Source of the DNA: Patagioenas fasciata
Lineage: Eukaryota; Chordata; Aves; Columbiformes; Columbidae
Direction: 5' to 3'
Length of the DNA: 64,000 bases
Assembly (NCBI RefSeq): GCF_037038585.1
Contig: NC_092521.1
Span: 71,414,898-71,478,897, forward strand
Shown: positions 27,216 through 39,717 of the stretch, piece after piece
Position numbering within the stretch: position 1 is the stretch's first letter
Layout of the letters: every line of letters begins with the position of its first letter
Notes under the pieces: generated by a model
Seen by the model: only the letters and a program-made list of their open reading frames with translations
Databases searched by the model: none
Told to the model about the DNA's origin: nothing
Position numbers and translations under genes: made by a program

Positions 27216-27492
27216 TTCACAGAATCACAGAATGGTTGGGGTTGGAAGGGACCTCTGGAGATCACCTAGTCCAACACACCTGCTAAAGCAGGTTCACCCA
27301 GAAGAGATCACACAGGAATGTGTCCACATGGGTCTTGAATGTCTCCAGAGGAGGAGACTCCACAACCCCTCTGGGCAGCCTGTTCCAGTGCTCTGGCACC
27401 CTCAAAGTAAAAAGGTTTCTCCTCGTGTTTAGAAGGAACTTCCTATGCTTCAGTGTTTGCCCGTTGCCCCTCATCCCATCGTTAGGCACCGC
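27216..27492 (-). mobile_element. CR1 LINE 3' fragment (about 277 bp)
   Basis: Read on the plus strand it begins ttcacagaatcacagaatgg, the reverse complement of the CR1 octamer tail. It continues with ggttggaagggacctctgg and the reverse complement of the end of the CR1 reverse-transcriptase ORF (HWNRLPRGVVESPPLETFKTH, visible in pieces on the minus strand). The element is 5'-truncated, as is usual for CR1. It belongs to the same subfamily as the copy at 63655-63890, sharing the CTGCTAAAGCAGG segment near the tail. It lies in the sense direction of FHOD3. Confidence 0.95.
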
Positions 27493-28789
27493 TTTTATTT
27501 TTAACCATCAGTCCTTTACTCGGTGGAGCAGAATGACCGCATATAACATACCACGGAGAGGAGGGCTTTGCTGGGTGCTACATGCATCATATGATGCCAA
27601 TGGACTACCAAGCACCGTATGTAAAGCTTGCCTTTCTCCTCTTACAGAAGGCTCACATAGATAAACAAAAGGCTACAAAAAACTTGATTAAACAGCACTT
27701 AATGAATTAGCCATACAAACTAGGCACAAAACCAATTTAAAATATTAATGAAAGAGAAGTACTCTGTGGATAAAAAATCATAATTGCTGAGTCCCTTCTT
27801 TTGATTATATTTAGTATATATTTTGATATACAACAGTGTATTAGATAGAAATTTCAGCTTCCCAATAACACTGGCCTGAGAAGCCAAGATCCAGAGAGTG
27901 GATAGTTTTGTTGTTGAGAGTGATTTCTCAATTCACTACACTTAAAAACTGCCAAAGGCAATAAAATAATTAAGTCCTTTTTAGTGTGACAATTAACTTA
28001 TTGCAAAGTTCTTTCACCCTGACAGATTATTTCTTATGAACTTCCTTCTTTCACAAGATCTAAGTCACATAACTCTAAAAACTGACCAAATGGGATATTT
28101 AAAATTATAAGGTGATCTAACAATTTGTAAGAAATGTAGATATGAGAAAAATCTGTTTAATGTTTCAAGAGAAGGTAATTTTTTAAAAAAACAATTTAAA
28201 TATATATTTTACAGTCACGTAAAATTTGTCACATGATAAAGGTGATTTATCCTTTGAAAACTACATAAAGAGGAAGCACACAATCATTCCCCACATCTTT
28301 GCAAAAGTATACTGTAAAACCCCAAAATATATAAGATAAAATCCACCACTCCCTACACTTGAGCTAAAAATCTTATTTCTTCGTCTCAATGTTCTATTTT
28401 TTAAGGGTGTTATTTTTTTTCTTTACATAGATAAAAGTCTTGTCAATGTTTCAAGAAGAGCTAAGAAGTTTACAAACTCCCATGTCAGACCAAGGCACTA
28501 CAGATAAGAGCACCCAATTTTACAAAGATGACAAATTTTCCCTATCCATTTGCCATATTCAAAAGACAGTGGGATTACTAGCAGAGGAAGAGGACACTGA
28601 CAATCTACCTCTTAATATGGACAGTAGTAACTACATTCTGGTTTCTTCTGTTGTACGTAACGGCATTTTTGGGGTGCATGAGATCCCCTTCCACTGTAGA
28701 CTACCAGGGATTTCCCTTTGCTATTACAGAAGAGAAAAACGATGACAGTGGGAACAGCAGTTCCAGCTAAAAGGCCTTGGACAGATTAT

Positions 28790-29139
28790 ACAGAAGTATG
28801 TTTTTATGAGTCTAAGAAGTGATAGCTCAGGCCAGTGAGAATGGTATCTCGGGTCAGAAAACCATCCCCATATGTATGACGTGTGAATGTTCTTGGGTCT
28901 GGTCTGTGAATGAGTGGGAACGTAACTGAAACAAACATAACATGAGTGTGATATGTTTTTAATAACAATTATTGAAAAAACATCTTATGTAACATCTTAG
29001 TTCAGGCCCATATCTGTAAATCCTATAAATTGTCAATGGCTAATAAAGGCCTCAGCCTAGCTTAGCTCTCTGCTCTATTTGGCTCAGCACTCCTTCCTCA
29101 ACAAGATCTCTGTGTGTGCGTTGTTTCTAATCGCTGCTG
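28790..29139 (+). mobile_element. Possible degraded LTR (TATA and AATAAA signals)
   Basis: A TATAAA at about 29022-29027 is followed about 20 bp later by AATAAA at 29042-29047 and then by a CT-rich, GT-containing stretch ending tgctgtttaca. The compact spacing of promoter and polyadenylation signals looks like an LTR R/U5 region. I could not find a matching target duplication or a certain 5' end, and no primer-binding site follows. It directly precedes the large CR1. It could equally be chance signals in unique DNA. Confidence 0.25.
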
Positions 29140-29511
29140 TTTACATTGAGCAGCTAAGGACCTTACAACAGGGGACCTTTGCTGGCAGAGAGGCCAAGCC
29201 ACCAACCTCAAGAGCATGTCCTGATGCATGGGACAGGTACCGAGGAAGGGGCATCGTTGGCCAGGGAACACAGACCCCTGGCTCTCCCATCTTGAGCAGC
29301 GGTCTCTGGCAAAGCCCTTCCCAAATGTCATCACGGAGAGGATTGTACACTCAATTCTGAAGCAATTTATCTCAAGTTAATTTGTGTGGCAAGTGATGCC
29401 AAAATTCAAAAGGTGAACTTCCGAGAACAACATTTTACAATGGAGGAGTTTGCTTTAGTCGATGAGGACTGGGTTAGGTAGCAATTAAATAGTCTGGACA
29501 TCCATAAATCC

Positions 29512-30696
29512 ATGGGTCCAGATGGGATGCATCCGCGGGTGCTGAGGGAGCTGGCTGAAGTCATTGCTAGACCGTTCTCCATCATTTTTGCCAAGTCTTG
29601 GGAAACGGGAGAGGTGCCCGAGAACTGGAGGAAAGCAAATGTCACTCCAGTCTTCAAAAAGGGCAAGAAGGAGGATCCGGGTAATTATAGACCAGTCAGC
29701 TTCACCTCTGTCCCTGGGAAAGTAATGGAACAGCTTGTCCTTGGTGTCATCTCAAGGCACATCAGGGATAAGAGGGTCATTAGGGGCAGTCAGCATGGCT
29801 TTACCAACGGTAAATCATGCTTGACCAACCTCATAGCCTTTTATGAGAATGTAACAAGGTGGATGGATGATGGCAGGGCGGTGGATGTGGTCTACCTTGA
29901 CTTCAGTAAAGCCTTTGACACAGTCTCCCACAGCATCCAAACAGTTAAGTTGAGGAGGTGTGGTCTAGACAATGGAGTAGTGAGGTGGGTTGCAAACTGG
30001 CTTAAGGAGAGAAGCCAGAGAGTGGTGGTCAATGGTGCAGAGTCCAGTTGGAGGCCAGTATCTAGTGGAGTGCCTCAGGGGTCAGTACTGGGGCCAATAT
30101 TATTCAATATATTCATTAACGATTTGGACGAGGGAACTGAGTGTACTATCAGCAAGTTTGCTGATGACACTAAGCTGGGAGGAGTGGCTGACACGCCAGA
30201 AGGCTGTGCTGCCATCCAGTGGGACCTGGACAGGCTGGAGAGTTGGGAGGGGAATAACCTGATGAAATTTAACAAGGGAAAGTGTAGAGTCCTGCATCTG
30301 GGCAGGAACAGCCCCAGGTTCCAGTATAGGTTGGGAAATTACATATTAGAGAGCAGTGTACGGGAAAGGGACCTGAGGGTCCTGGTGGACAACAGGATGA
30401 CCATGAGCCAGCACTGTGCCCTTGTGGCCAGGAAGGCCAATGGCATCCTCGGGTGTATTACAAGGGGGGTGGTCAGTAGATCGAGAGAGGTCCTCCTTCC
30501 CCTCTACTCCGCCCTGGTGAGACCCCATCTGGAATATTTTGTCCAGTTCTGGGCCCCTCAGTTCAAGAAGGACAGGGAACTGCTGGAGAGGGTCCAGCGT
30601 AGGGCAACAAAGATGATTAAGGGAGCGGAGCACCTCCCTTATGAAGAAAGGCTGAGGGAGCTGCGTCTCTTTAGTTTGGAGGAGACTAAGGGGTGA
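29512..30696 (+). pseudogene. CR1 reverse-transcriptase ORF fragment, 394 codons
   Basis: This is the uninterrupted part of the CR1 ORF2 reverse transcriptase. Key blocks are YLDFSKAFD (residues 128-136), [13 protein letters not shown] (186-198) and FADD (216-219). The three catalytic aspartates (130, 218, 219) are all present. Similarity continues upstream in the same frame but is broken by a TAG at 29479-29481, so the ATG used here is an internal Met rather than a true start. Downstream, a frameshift at about 30685-30694 ends this frame at TGA. The rest of the ORF follows in the next frame to about 30955 ([15 protein letters not shown] near its end). Without the endonuclease domain it cannot mobilise by itself. 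Confidence 0.92.
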
Positions 30697-30955
30697 CCTC
30701 ATTAATGCTTATAAATATATAAAGGGTGAGTGCCATGAGGATGGAGCCAGGCTCTTCTCAGTGGCAAACAATGATAGGACAAGGAGTAATGGGATCAAGC
30801 TGGAACACAAGAGGTTCCACTTAAATTTGAGAAAGAACTTCTTCTCAGTGAGGGTGACAGAGCACTGGAACAGGCTGCCCAGGGAGGTTGTGGAGTCTCC
30901 TTCCCTGGAGACATTCAACACCTGCCTGGATGCCTTCCTGTGCGACCTCACCTAG
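30689..30955 (+). pseudogene. C-terminal continuation of the CR1 ORF2 after a frameshift
   Basis: In the frame one base ahead of the 394-codon ORF, coding similarity resumes as [14 protein letters not shown] and reaches a TAG stop at 30953-30955 after [18 protein letters not shown] and a short tail. This is the conserved C-terminal region of CR1 ORF2, seen in most 5'-truncated copies, including the others in this window. One small indel near 30690 separates it from the RT frame. Confidence 0.88.
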
Positions 30956-31962
30956 GCGTTCCTGCTCCAGCAGGGGGATTGGACTAGATGATCTTTCGAG
31001 GTCCCTTCCAATCCCAAACATACTGTGATACTGTGTGACACAAGATAAAACACTTGCTGATGTTCAAAGCCATATCTCAAATTTGTCCCCTCAGACTTGA
31101 TTGACTCGATTTAAAATCAAGAAAATATAAATACATACATACATGAATAAATTTGCATGCATATGATACACAGATCCAAGTCTCAGTGGATGGCAAGCTA
31201 AACTTGTATGATGGGGAGCCACCTCCAACAGTGCGAGAAGGCAGAACCATAACCCTGGGACCCCAGAGGTGCCTCCTTTCCAGCCACCCCTTGGAGCCAG
31301 GCAACTGCTCCCTCTCATACATCCCCTTGTATTTGGTATTTTTAACTCAAAGAAACTTGAGTAATCTCTTGCTCTTCAACACTTTGAATCTTGTTTCTCC
31401 TGAAACTCGAGGGAGAGGAATGTATCCCTGGAATTTGTCAGCTAAGCTTACAGTATATTTGAGGTTCAGGTAACCTAAGGTTACACGCCACAGTAATTCA
31501 CAAGGAGTTTGCATGCCTAGAAAGTAAATTACACTGTATGCCAAGGTCAATGCTTAAAAATTCCCTGTTAATATAGAGAGAAGGTGCCAATCTTCCCCTA
31601 TGCAGAGTGGGCAGTGATGGGAGCAAGGACAAGACACAGAATTTAGGAAAAAATGGCAGAAATCGGTAACACAGTGCAGAATCAAGAGTAGGGGTGTAAA
31701 CAACCTCCAGAAGAGTTATTCTGCAAATCAGATGACAAATAGATGTGTGTTATTGGAGAATACTACTGTCTAATTGAAGAGAAACAAGGTATATAACAAC
31801 ATAAACTACTGAGTGAAATAACTGCAATGATTATTTCAGTTGGTAGTGGTGCGCTAGCTCAGAGCACCCTTCCTTGTTCTTTAAATAACTTCCGTTTATA
31901 CTCTAGTAGACGTTTCGATTGTGCATCAACTTGGGAAAATATGTTTCCATCATTATTGAGTT

Positions 31963-31978
31963 GGGGGCGGGGGGGGGG
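31963..31978. repeat. G-rich run
   Basis: Five G, one C, then ten G. A short low-complexity tract with possible G-quadruplex character. Confidence 0.8.
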
Positions 31979-32373
31979 AATATCGATCCTGGGTTGACTC
32001 ACAATCAAATAAGCAAGACTGGAAAAACAGGAAAAAGGAGGAATAACTGTGGTTTGCGGGTACTGACATTTGTTAATCGACCTAACATGCCCATTTGGGA
32101 AAAATAAAAGATACTCAGATGCTAGAGAAGTTAACATTGATTCAGCTTCAAAGACCTTCAGGTCAGACTCAAAAGAGAAAGAGTATTTTTAAGAGCACAT
32201 AGCCATTAAAGGCTGTTGACAATAAAAGATAAAAACTGAATTATCTGTTATGACTTTTAAGATATTCTCTATAATCTTAAATAATGGATACATATTAGAG
32301 TATTTCCTGGGTAAAAAATAGCATTTAATTATCAAAATACCTCATGCTAAAGATCTGTTTTATATTGACGATT

Positions 32374-32429
32374 TAAAAACAAAAACCACAAACAAACAAA
32401 CAAAAAACCCGCAAACAAACAAACAAAAT
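32374..32429. repeat. AAAC-rich simple repeat
   Basis: Interrupted runs of AAAC/AAAAC, including two (AAAC)3 blocks separated by aaaaacccgc. Confidence 0.85.
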
Positions 32430-35263
32430 AATGACTTTCCAAAAGCACATTGTGAGATCTGCCTTCTGGAACTTTTTCAAAGCAGTCAAAGGAGTAAACC
32501 ACTATAGCACAGAGTCATCCATGACTGAAAGGAGATATATTGCAGGAGAATAGCAGAGGAAATGAAGGGGATGAGGGACTCCAAGCAGACTGCTTTTGGA
32601 AAGCACTGAATAAACAAATCAAACCTGAATTAAAAAAAGGCTTTTAAGGTACTTCTCCTTTCCCAAACAAAAGGGAAAAAGAAGGTGTAACGAAGCAGAG
32701 TACAAACACATCATGCTCTAGACATAAATCTGAACTCAGTACATTATCTATCCCATCATGTATATACGATGAGAGGAAAGAAGCAAACATCAGGAATGTG
32801 CAGGGAAAGATGAAAGGCATCCAAGTCCATACGTTCCACATTGAAAGGAGAATGTTTACATCAATTTTGGTCTAGGATAATCTTTTCAGACCCATTAACT
32901 CACTGACTTGCCAAGCTAAGTGACCTCAAGAGTAAAGGCTACTCTCTAGCAGTGGTGAGGGGTTCAGGTTTCCAGGAAGAGAGCATTCATTGTACGGAAT
33001 ATATGGTGCGTGTGACAACAAAATGTACAAGTAGCTGCTGCGTGTGTGTGATAACAGTTAAAAGGAGGCAGGGAAAGGTTGTCATTTGCTATGGAAATGG
33101 ACTCCTCCGCTAATATCGTGAAGATTTATGACCCCTTAATCAGCAGGCATTAAGGCACTGATGAGAAAAGCAGCAAAACCCAGGCAAAGCTCTCTAAGCT
33201 TCCTGCTAAGCTTCCACAACCATAAAGATTGTGCAGTGACACAAAGGCTGGCTACTTAAAGTCTTAATGAAAAGATACCGCTGGCCTTGTCAGATAACTA
33301 TATTTTACACGTTCATTCACAGATTCGGGATATATTGTGTCTCCTCCTTTCCTTAGGCATCTCAGAAGGAAGAAAAAACAAGATAATGTATGTTCCTTTG
33401 TAATAGAGCTCTATTTTTGTCGAATGTATAACAAAAATACATTAAATACATTCAAACTGGTAAGTTTAAAGCTCATTTATGTGGCTGGCAAAATGCACAA
33501 ATCATACTTTCACCTGCATAACTCAGCCTAGATATTAAAAGGATCCCACAAACCCTGTGATCAAGCAGTATACACATTACACTCACGTGCCACTAGCAGA
33601 ATATTTAGTGTAGCTGGGATTCCCTTTTCTACTACCCATTCTCCTGTCTCTACACCATTCAGTATACTCTCTAATGCAGTTTTGTGGGGTCTTATCTGAA
33701 GGTATAGAGTGAAGACTTTTTTTCAAGGAATGGCACTTTGCAAGAATGCATCTTATCTGATGTGCAGTTTCCACATGCAAAGTTAAATTGTTTACTTACT
33801 GGTAAAGATAAATCTTTCTGAAGCCTGCTATTTCTGCTAGCCACATGTTCTAAAACTTTTACCCAAAGCACGATTATTTTAATGCCACAAGAAATTTGCT
33901 TTGCTCCTTAATAAGAATCAAGGTTTTTGAACACAGTTTCTCAAGGGGAATTTTTTTTAAAGCTAACGATTACTGCTGAAAGCTCCATTCCAAGTATTTT
34001 AGGAAACTGGATTTGTAACTGAATATTCACATTTGGATGTGAACATATATATTTCTCTCTTACGTGGCTAACAGCTGTGCAGAGTACTGTCTTTCCACAG
34101 AATCATAACAAGATGCTTGTCTATTAGATTTCCACCAAGGAGAACCTCATTTTTATGGTTTGTGTTGTTCTTTTTTTTTTCCTTTCATAAACTATCTCAT
34201 TGTTTCTGGTTTCTTGAGCATTCCCACATTTAGTCCTATGCTGTACAATTTTCTCCGGTTTCTGTTACAAAGTTAAACACTGCACATTTTGTAATGTTCA
34301 TTTCTTTAAATAAAGAACCATGGGGTTCCCCAGGCTGTGCTCTCCACATGACACGTTACTGAGTGAGCCAGCAATCACATTCTGCACCGACCAGACTTGC
34401 CAAAGCGTGAAAGTTGCAGCAATCCAGCCTAGAAGTGAGAGCAGCAGAGGCAGCCAGGGTACCAGTCATAGACATAAGAAATTTCTTGCTAAGCTTTGCT
34501 TATCTATGGGCTTACCGAAGGGATTGCACTCACACCGAGCTCCTGTGCTTGATGCACTTCACCCTCTCTCTGAGGCAGAGCTTCCCTCTCTGCTCTCTCA
34601 CTCTACAACGTCCCTATTAAGAGAGATTTGAACTCTGATTCTCAGGCCAGCTCTGATTTTCCCTGCAGACCAAAACCAGTAACTTCACTGCATTCACATT
34701 TTAATGTTCTGATAATTCACCTAGGCAAAAAAGACAACATGAACATTGCCAATGCGCTGTGCAATGTAGCGCAGAAGGGGACATGTAAACTCTATCAGAT
34801 TCAAAGAGGAGAGGCATCCTCCTCTTCTCTCTGAAACCTTGTGGGAGAAGATGCTGACAGTGCACCAACACAGGGTCCTATAGGCAGGAGGGACACGGCT
34901 CATTCAGACATGGCCTGGCTCCAGAAACAAAAATTACTTCTTTCTAAAATGGAAAACTAGGGAAATCTCTATTCATTGCTATGTTCTTCTATCAAATAGC
35001 AGGCTGGGAGAGTGCACTATAACCACTCTACATTAGTATATCAGAACAAGGTCTCCTTGGAACCCCCTCTTCCTCAGATTCCCTTGCCAGACGTATTTGC
35101 TGCAGAGCAAGGACACAGAACTGAAACAGAAACCCAAATGATCCTTCTTAATGTAAAAAATATAAAATAGCAAGAAAAACAACGGATCGCTAAAATGCCA
35201 GTGTACTTGCAGAAAGCCCCCACCTCCCAAAAGTTCTCTTTTTAGAAAAGACATTTTTTCATG

Positions 35264-35297
35264 CCCCCTCCCCCGCTCCTCCCCCTTTTTTTTTTTA
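35264..35297. repeat. Pyrimidine tract (C-rich then T-rich)
   Basis: A C-rich segment (ccccctcccccgctcct, then ccccc) runs directly into about ten T. Low-complexity DNA. Confidence 0.75.
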
Positions 35298-36540
35298 ACT
35301 CTCCTGCAAAGTCAAGATAGGATCACAAAGTTCAGCTGGTTTTAGGAGGATTAAGGGTTAGGGATTAGGCTTCATTCATTTGGGGATGTAAATTAGCAGG
35401 AGAGGGACAGCAGCTGACTGGTGAGGAAAAGGAGGAAGGAGGAGGCAGGTCAAAGAGCAAAGCATGCGCGACTGCAGGCTTTCGCTGGCATAAATCTCAA
35501 ATGACAATACGTACATCTGGTGCTCCACCACGAGAAAGTAAAATGCAAGACTATTGCCCAATGTACTTGAAAAGCCTCCACTGTTACTAAGCGAATAAAG
35601 GCAGAATGATAAAAATCTGGGTTTCTGTCAGCAGTAGCATCAATGATGGGCAGGTCATTATTTTACCCTTCCTACTCCTAACAGTGCAAGAAGAATAGAA
35701 ATCTACTGATCTTCCTTCCTAAGCATCCCTCCCACAAAACCTCATGTATACAAAAAAACCCCCTCAAAACAGCCCCATAGCTTGCTCCTAACTTGACTGC
35801 CCCAGGCAGCAGTAGGAATGCAGCAGCACAAGGCTGTGACCAGAATGCACTTCCGTTACCCAAAAGCCTTCATGCCCAAAGGTTCCCCATATAATTTCAA
35901 ATGCTTATATGACACTCCACCCCAGTAGCAATGGAAAATGAGCAGCCAGTTCATCTCGGCCCTCCTTTCCGCTGCCTCGCTACCAATGCGACCCCAGGGG
36001 TTACATTAGAAATATACCATAATAAAGACTCCAGAATATTATTTTTAAACTATTGTTACCTGCCTGCAGCATGCATCACATCTGTTGAAGTTACTAGCCA
36101 AATAATTACTCCCATTGACAAGACTACAACTATGTAGTAATAAGAGTTATGCCGTGCTCTATTAGAAACAGAAATCCCAGACGATTTCTGGAGTCCAGTT
36201 TTTTTACTGGCTAAGCGACAGGTTGCATTTTATAGATCAAGATTGGCTTGCAATGTTTGCAGTTAGAAAAGCTCATTTTGGCTTGAAAACTGAGTAAACA
36301 TAGTCAGGAAGTGATTGAAGGAGCATGGACCGCCAAGAGATAATTTATAGTTACTTTCCCACACTTCAAACTATAGTTCTGTTCGTTGGACTCCAAAATT
36401 ATTGATACAATTAAAACACTAGACTGCCATTCCAGAAGTGCCTGATACTATCTAATTAAGTTGTCGTTGTTTATTTCAATCTGTTTTAAGAGCCAAATAA
36501 TCTATTGCAAACAAATCTGGAAAGAAATCATTTCACAAAC

Positions 36541-36580
36541 AGACACACACATACCTATATATACACATACATACATAGAC
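36541..36580. repeat. CA/TA-rich microsatellite
   Basis: Mixed acacac, tatata and acatacatac units, degenerate. Confidence 0.7.
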
Positions 36581-37659
36581 TTAAGTCCTAGAAGTCCATT
36601 AAGACTGAATTGCCATTTCAACCTAAATTATTTAGGCAGCCAAAAAACAATTCTATGTATGGGCAAGGTGAGCCAGTGGTTAAGCAGGCAAGTCTTGCAT
36701 TAAACCATGAAACTTCTGCTCTACTTTGAGTCAGGACGCTACTTTTAGAAGATGAACCAGACACAGCTCTCAGAGGGAGCAAGAGGAAAGTGTTCTGCTG
36801 TCACAGAGAGTGCATCTCTACGACAAAGTATTTTCACACCCTGAAGCTCGGTAACTCAGAAACTACCCCAAGATAAGGACACTGGGCAAGTTCAGTTGCC
36901 GTCTCATTTCCTTTAGACTCCCACCAGCACACCTAGAAGAAAAGCCCCTTGAGAACAAGGGTGCCCTGGACTGAAGCGCTCCAAAACTGCAGTCAGATGC
37001 TAGAGGTAGTATTGTTCATTACCGATTTCTACCCTGGTACCAATAAACAGATACAGAAATTCACCCAAAAGTAAATTGTTTGATTTACAGCCATTAATCC
37101 CCTGTAGTCTTCCTTCTGAAATGCCCTCATTTCAGAAAAGTTCTGTTGTTTCTCAAGAACACATTTTATATTGTGCTAAAAATACCAGCAAAACAAATAC
37201 AATGTTTGCCATTAGCAAAGCAGAGGAGCTGCAACATTTATTATTTCACACCTCCTTTACACGGGGACACATTTTAAATTGTATGCCTTTCCGCAGTTTC
37301 TTTTGGATAGCTGAAAGACTGCATGGGGGCAAAATAAATGTTTTAATAGTTAACATTACTTTGTAAATTAAAACACATGAAAACATATCCAATATTTAAT
37401 ACCATTAAAAAATATGCAGTTCTCTTACAGGCAGAATTTCTTCACACTTGAGGATATTGGGAAGTACTCTAATCTGAAAGAGGTTCGGAGATATTTGGAT
37501 TTTTTTCATCTGTTCAAATTTTTAAAAACATGTAAAACTTGAAACTAAACATTTCTAAAGATAACTTCTCAAAGACTTTCTCAAATTTCCCAAATTCCTC
37601 AAATGACAGGTATGCAGGTACCTAAGATATCCAGCATTAGTCATGTAGGTATCCCAGTA

Positions 37660-37750
37660 GAAACATAGAATGTCCTGAGTTGGAAGGAACCCACAAGAAT
37701 CATCAAGTCCAAGTCCTGTCCCTGCAACAGTAACTGTCCTGCAGCACATG
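37660..37750 (-). mobile_element. CR1 LINE 3' fragment (about 90 bp)
   Basis: The plus strand reads acatagaatgtcctgagttg, gaaggaacccacaagaatca and tcaagtccaagtcctg. This is the reverse complement of a diverged CR1 3' end (a cctgagttggaagggaccc-type subfamily). It is a different subfamily from the other copies here and is in sense orientation to FHOD3. Confidence 0.85.
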
Positions 37751-38998
37751 AAAAAAAAATCTTGAGGAAATATAATTTCTTTGAAGAAAATCACGAAAAA
37801 AGAAGAAATAAATAATAGGTGAGAATAAAATCCTGCTTCATTGAGATTCCTCAGAGTCAAGTCGGTATTTATTAGACATAGTTAAGGTTTGCTTAGAGCA
37901 CAGAGTTCCAGCCAACGAAAGGAGAAGAAAAAGTATGGTAGCAGGTTGACAACAAATATTGCATACATTTATGGAAAGATTTAGAAGTTTAAAACTTTCT
38001 TAGCATTTTTTTTCCCCCCCCTTTTTTAAAAAGTAATCTTCTGGAGTGAAATTAAGGTAACTTCTTAGGATAATTGCTCTTTCCTATTGGGCGTCCATGA
38101 AAAAAGGATAAATTTAAAATCTGAAAACTTATTTTATCAAGGTTCAATATATCATTTATTACCACCCATTTCTTGTTCATTTATTATGTTTTCTTCTTCT
38201 ATGCGATGTCTCATTTGTATATGAATGAAGGGCTGGTCCTTTAAGATTCTGGGTTTCCCTTCATAAAGAGTTTTCTTCCATTTGGATGCATCCAACAAAT
38301 TCTTAGAAGACCAAGGAGAAAAATTAGCCCACAGTCTTTCATGTTTAAACTTTTCTGATACATAATCAGTCTGTAAAAGACACATATTGGCATTTACACA
38401 TAGGGAAAGAAACAGAAGTTTGCACTGCTAAGACGAAAACAAAGATATCTTCAGTGGCTGAAACTGAGATCCCCAAAGAATCATTCATGTCTTAAGTTGA
38501 TTAAAGACAAATCAAAATGCAGAGAGGGAAGGGTGCTTAGCTTGCACAGAGAAGTTGTTCCCGTGCCACACTTCTGTCCTTATTTTAAATCTGATGTCTT
38601 CAGTCATCAAGATCAAATTATTGTGATTGTGCCTGATCTTCACCACCATCTTCTCCAAGACAGTTATGTTTCCCCTTTACTCTGAACATGGTGTTTCACT
38701 TCTTCTATGACTCTGGTCATTATCTTCACTACCTTTACATAATCTTCCTGATTCCTCTATCAGATGAAGGAGCTGCGGGTAGAAATCCATCTTACCATGA
38801 CACTATAATCCTTGCTTCTAGTGCTTTCACTGCACTTAACCTTACAGTTACCATCAAGCTCTGCCATCGAAAATGGTGGGCTACCTGTTTGGGTTGTACA
38901 GAGCAATAAACTGGTGCATCCTGTCTTTCAGGAAAGGGAACTGAACTGTACTACAATTCTTAAGTTGAAAGAAAGAACATGGAAAAGAAACTCTACTA

Positions 38999-39090
38999 CA
39001 GGGGTGTCAAACTCATTTTCATAGGGGGGCACATCAGCCTGGCGGTTGCCTTCAAAGGGCTGAATGTAATTCAGGAAGTTGAACCATTTG
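38999..39090 (+). mobile_element. hAT-like DNA transposon end (fragment)
   Basis: Caggggtgtcaaactcattt resembles the terminal inverted repeat of hAT-Charlie-type elements. It is followed by sequence typical of old non-autonomous vertebrate copies (gggcacatcagcctgg, then ggttgccttcaaagggctga). I could not find the opposite end or an 8-bp target duplication, so this looks like a truncated relic. Confidence 0.5.
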
Positions 39091-39482
39091 GAAGTAGATT
39101 TCTGCTTTCAATATTGTATTATCTCAGTTAATGAAGGCACAGATAATTACACGATCTTTTTCCCCAGATAACATTTTTTTCCCTGTGAGTGCAAGAGGCA
39201 AGCAAGCAAAACCAAGTCACACTTCAGTACCAGATTAATCTATACAGTTATTATCCAGAAAAGCTTTGGTTGCCTCCCCCTATAAAGACAAAGCATTTAG
39301 CAGGAAACTAGAAAAGTCCTGCTGTTGCTGTGACGGTTTACCACAGTCCATCTATCTGTATGCACTCAACCACCAGATAAAAATAACACTGAAACTAAAG
39401 ACATTTTAGCCATTGACTTGATGGTGACAGATTTTCACCCTTTGCACCTTAAGTAGATGCAGATACATCAGTAGACTGTAGG

Positions 39483-39513
39483 TTTGTTTTTTTGTTTTTG
39501 TTTTTGTTTTTTT
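39483..39513. repeat. TTTTTG-type simple repeat
   Basis: Runs of five to seven T separated by single G. Confidence 0.8.
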
Positions 39514-39674
39514 CTCCCAGTTAATAGTGGAATTAAAACTTACTAGAAAAGTCACTTAAAAGCAGGGATACTCTTCATGTCAGCTAAGCAATAGATAACA
39601 ACGTTCATGCATTGTATTACAAACCTGAGGACACTAAAGTAGATGGGCTCCATATAAAAAAAAGGTTTCCTGTT

Positions 39675-39717
39675 TCAAATCAAAGATTCACTCAAATCAA
39701 AGATTCACTCAAATCAG
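39675..39717. repeat. 17-bp tandem repeat, about 2.5 copies
   Basis: The unit tcaaatcaaagattcac occurs at 39675-39691 and 39692-39708. A partial third copy follows. Confidence 0.9.

Larger units (their letters stand above)
29400..31036 (+). mobile_element. CR1 LINE, 5'-truncated copy of about 1.6 kb with most of the reverse-transcriptase region
   Basis: The element contains the CR1 reverse transcriptase (29512-30693) and its C-terminal continuation in another frame. It ends with gattggactagatgatcttt, a ...cttccaatccc segment and degenerate octamers (atactgtgatactgtg) at about 31018-31036. The 5' end is approximate: CR1 coding similarity starts around 29440. The endonuclease domain and ORF1 are missing, so it is a typical dead-on-arrival insertion. 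It lies antisense in the FHOD3 intron. It shares its tail variant with the fragment at 43631-43820. Confidence 0.95.
31040..37659. other. Unique intronic DNA with simple repeats
   Basis: No exon or transposon with clear ends was seen. Contents are an AAAC-rich tract at 32374-32429, a G-rich run at 31963-31978, a C-then-T tract at 35264-35297 and a CA/TA-rich tract at 36541-36580. Segment 33080-33330 has a dense series of TAAT- and AGCTT-type words but no proven function. Confidence 0.55.

Noticed and set aside
30346..30702. 118-codon minus-strand open frame
   Set aside because: Antisense shadow of the CR1 reverse-transcriptase region.
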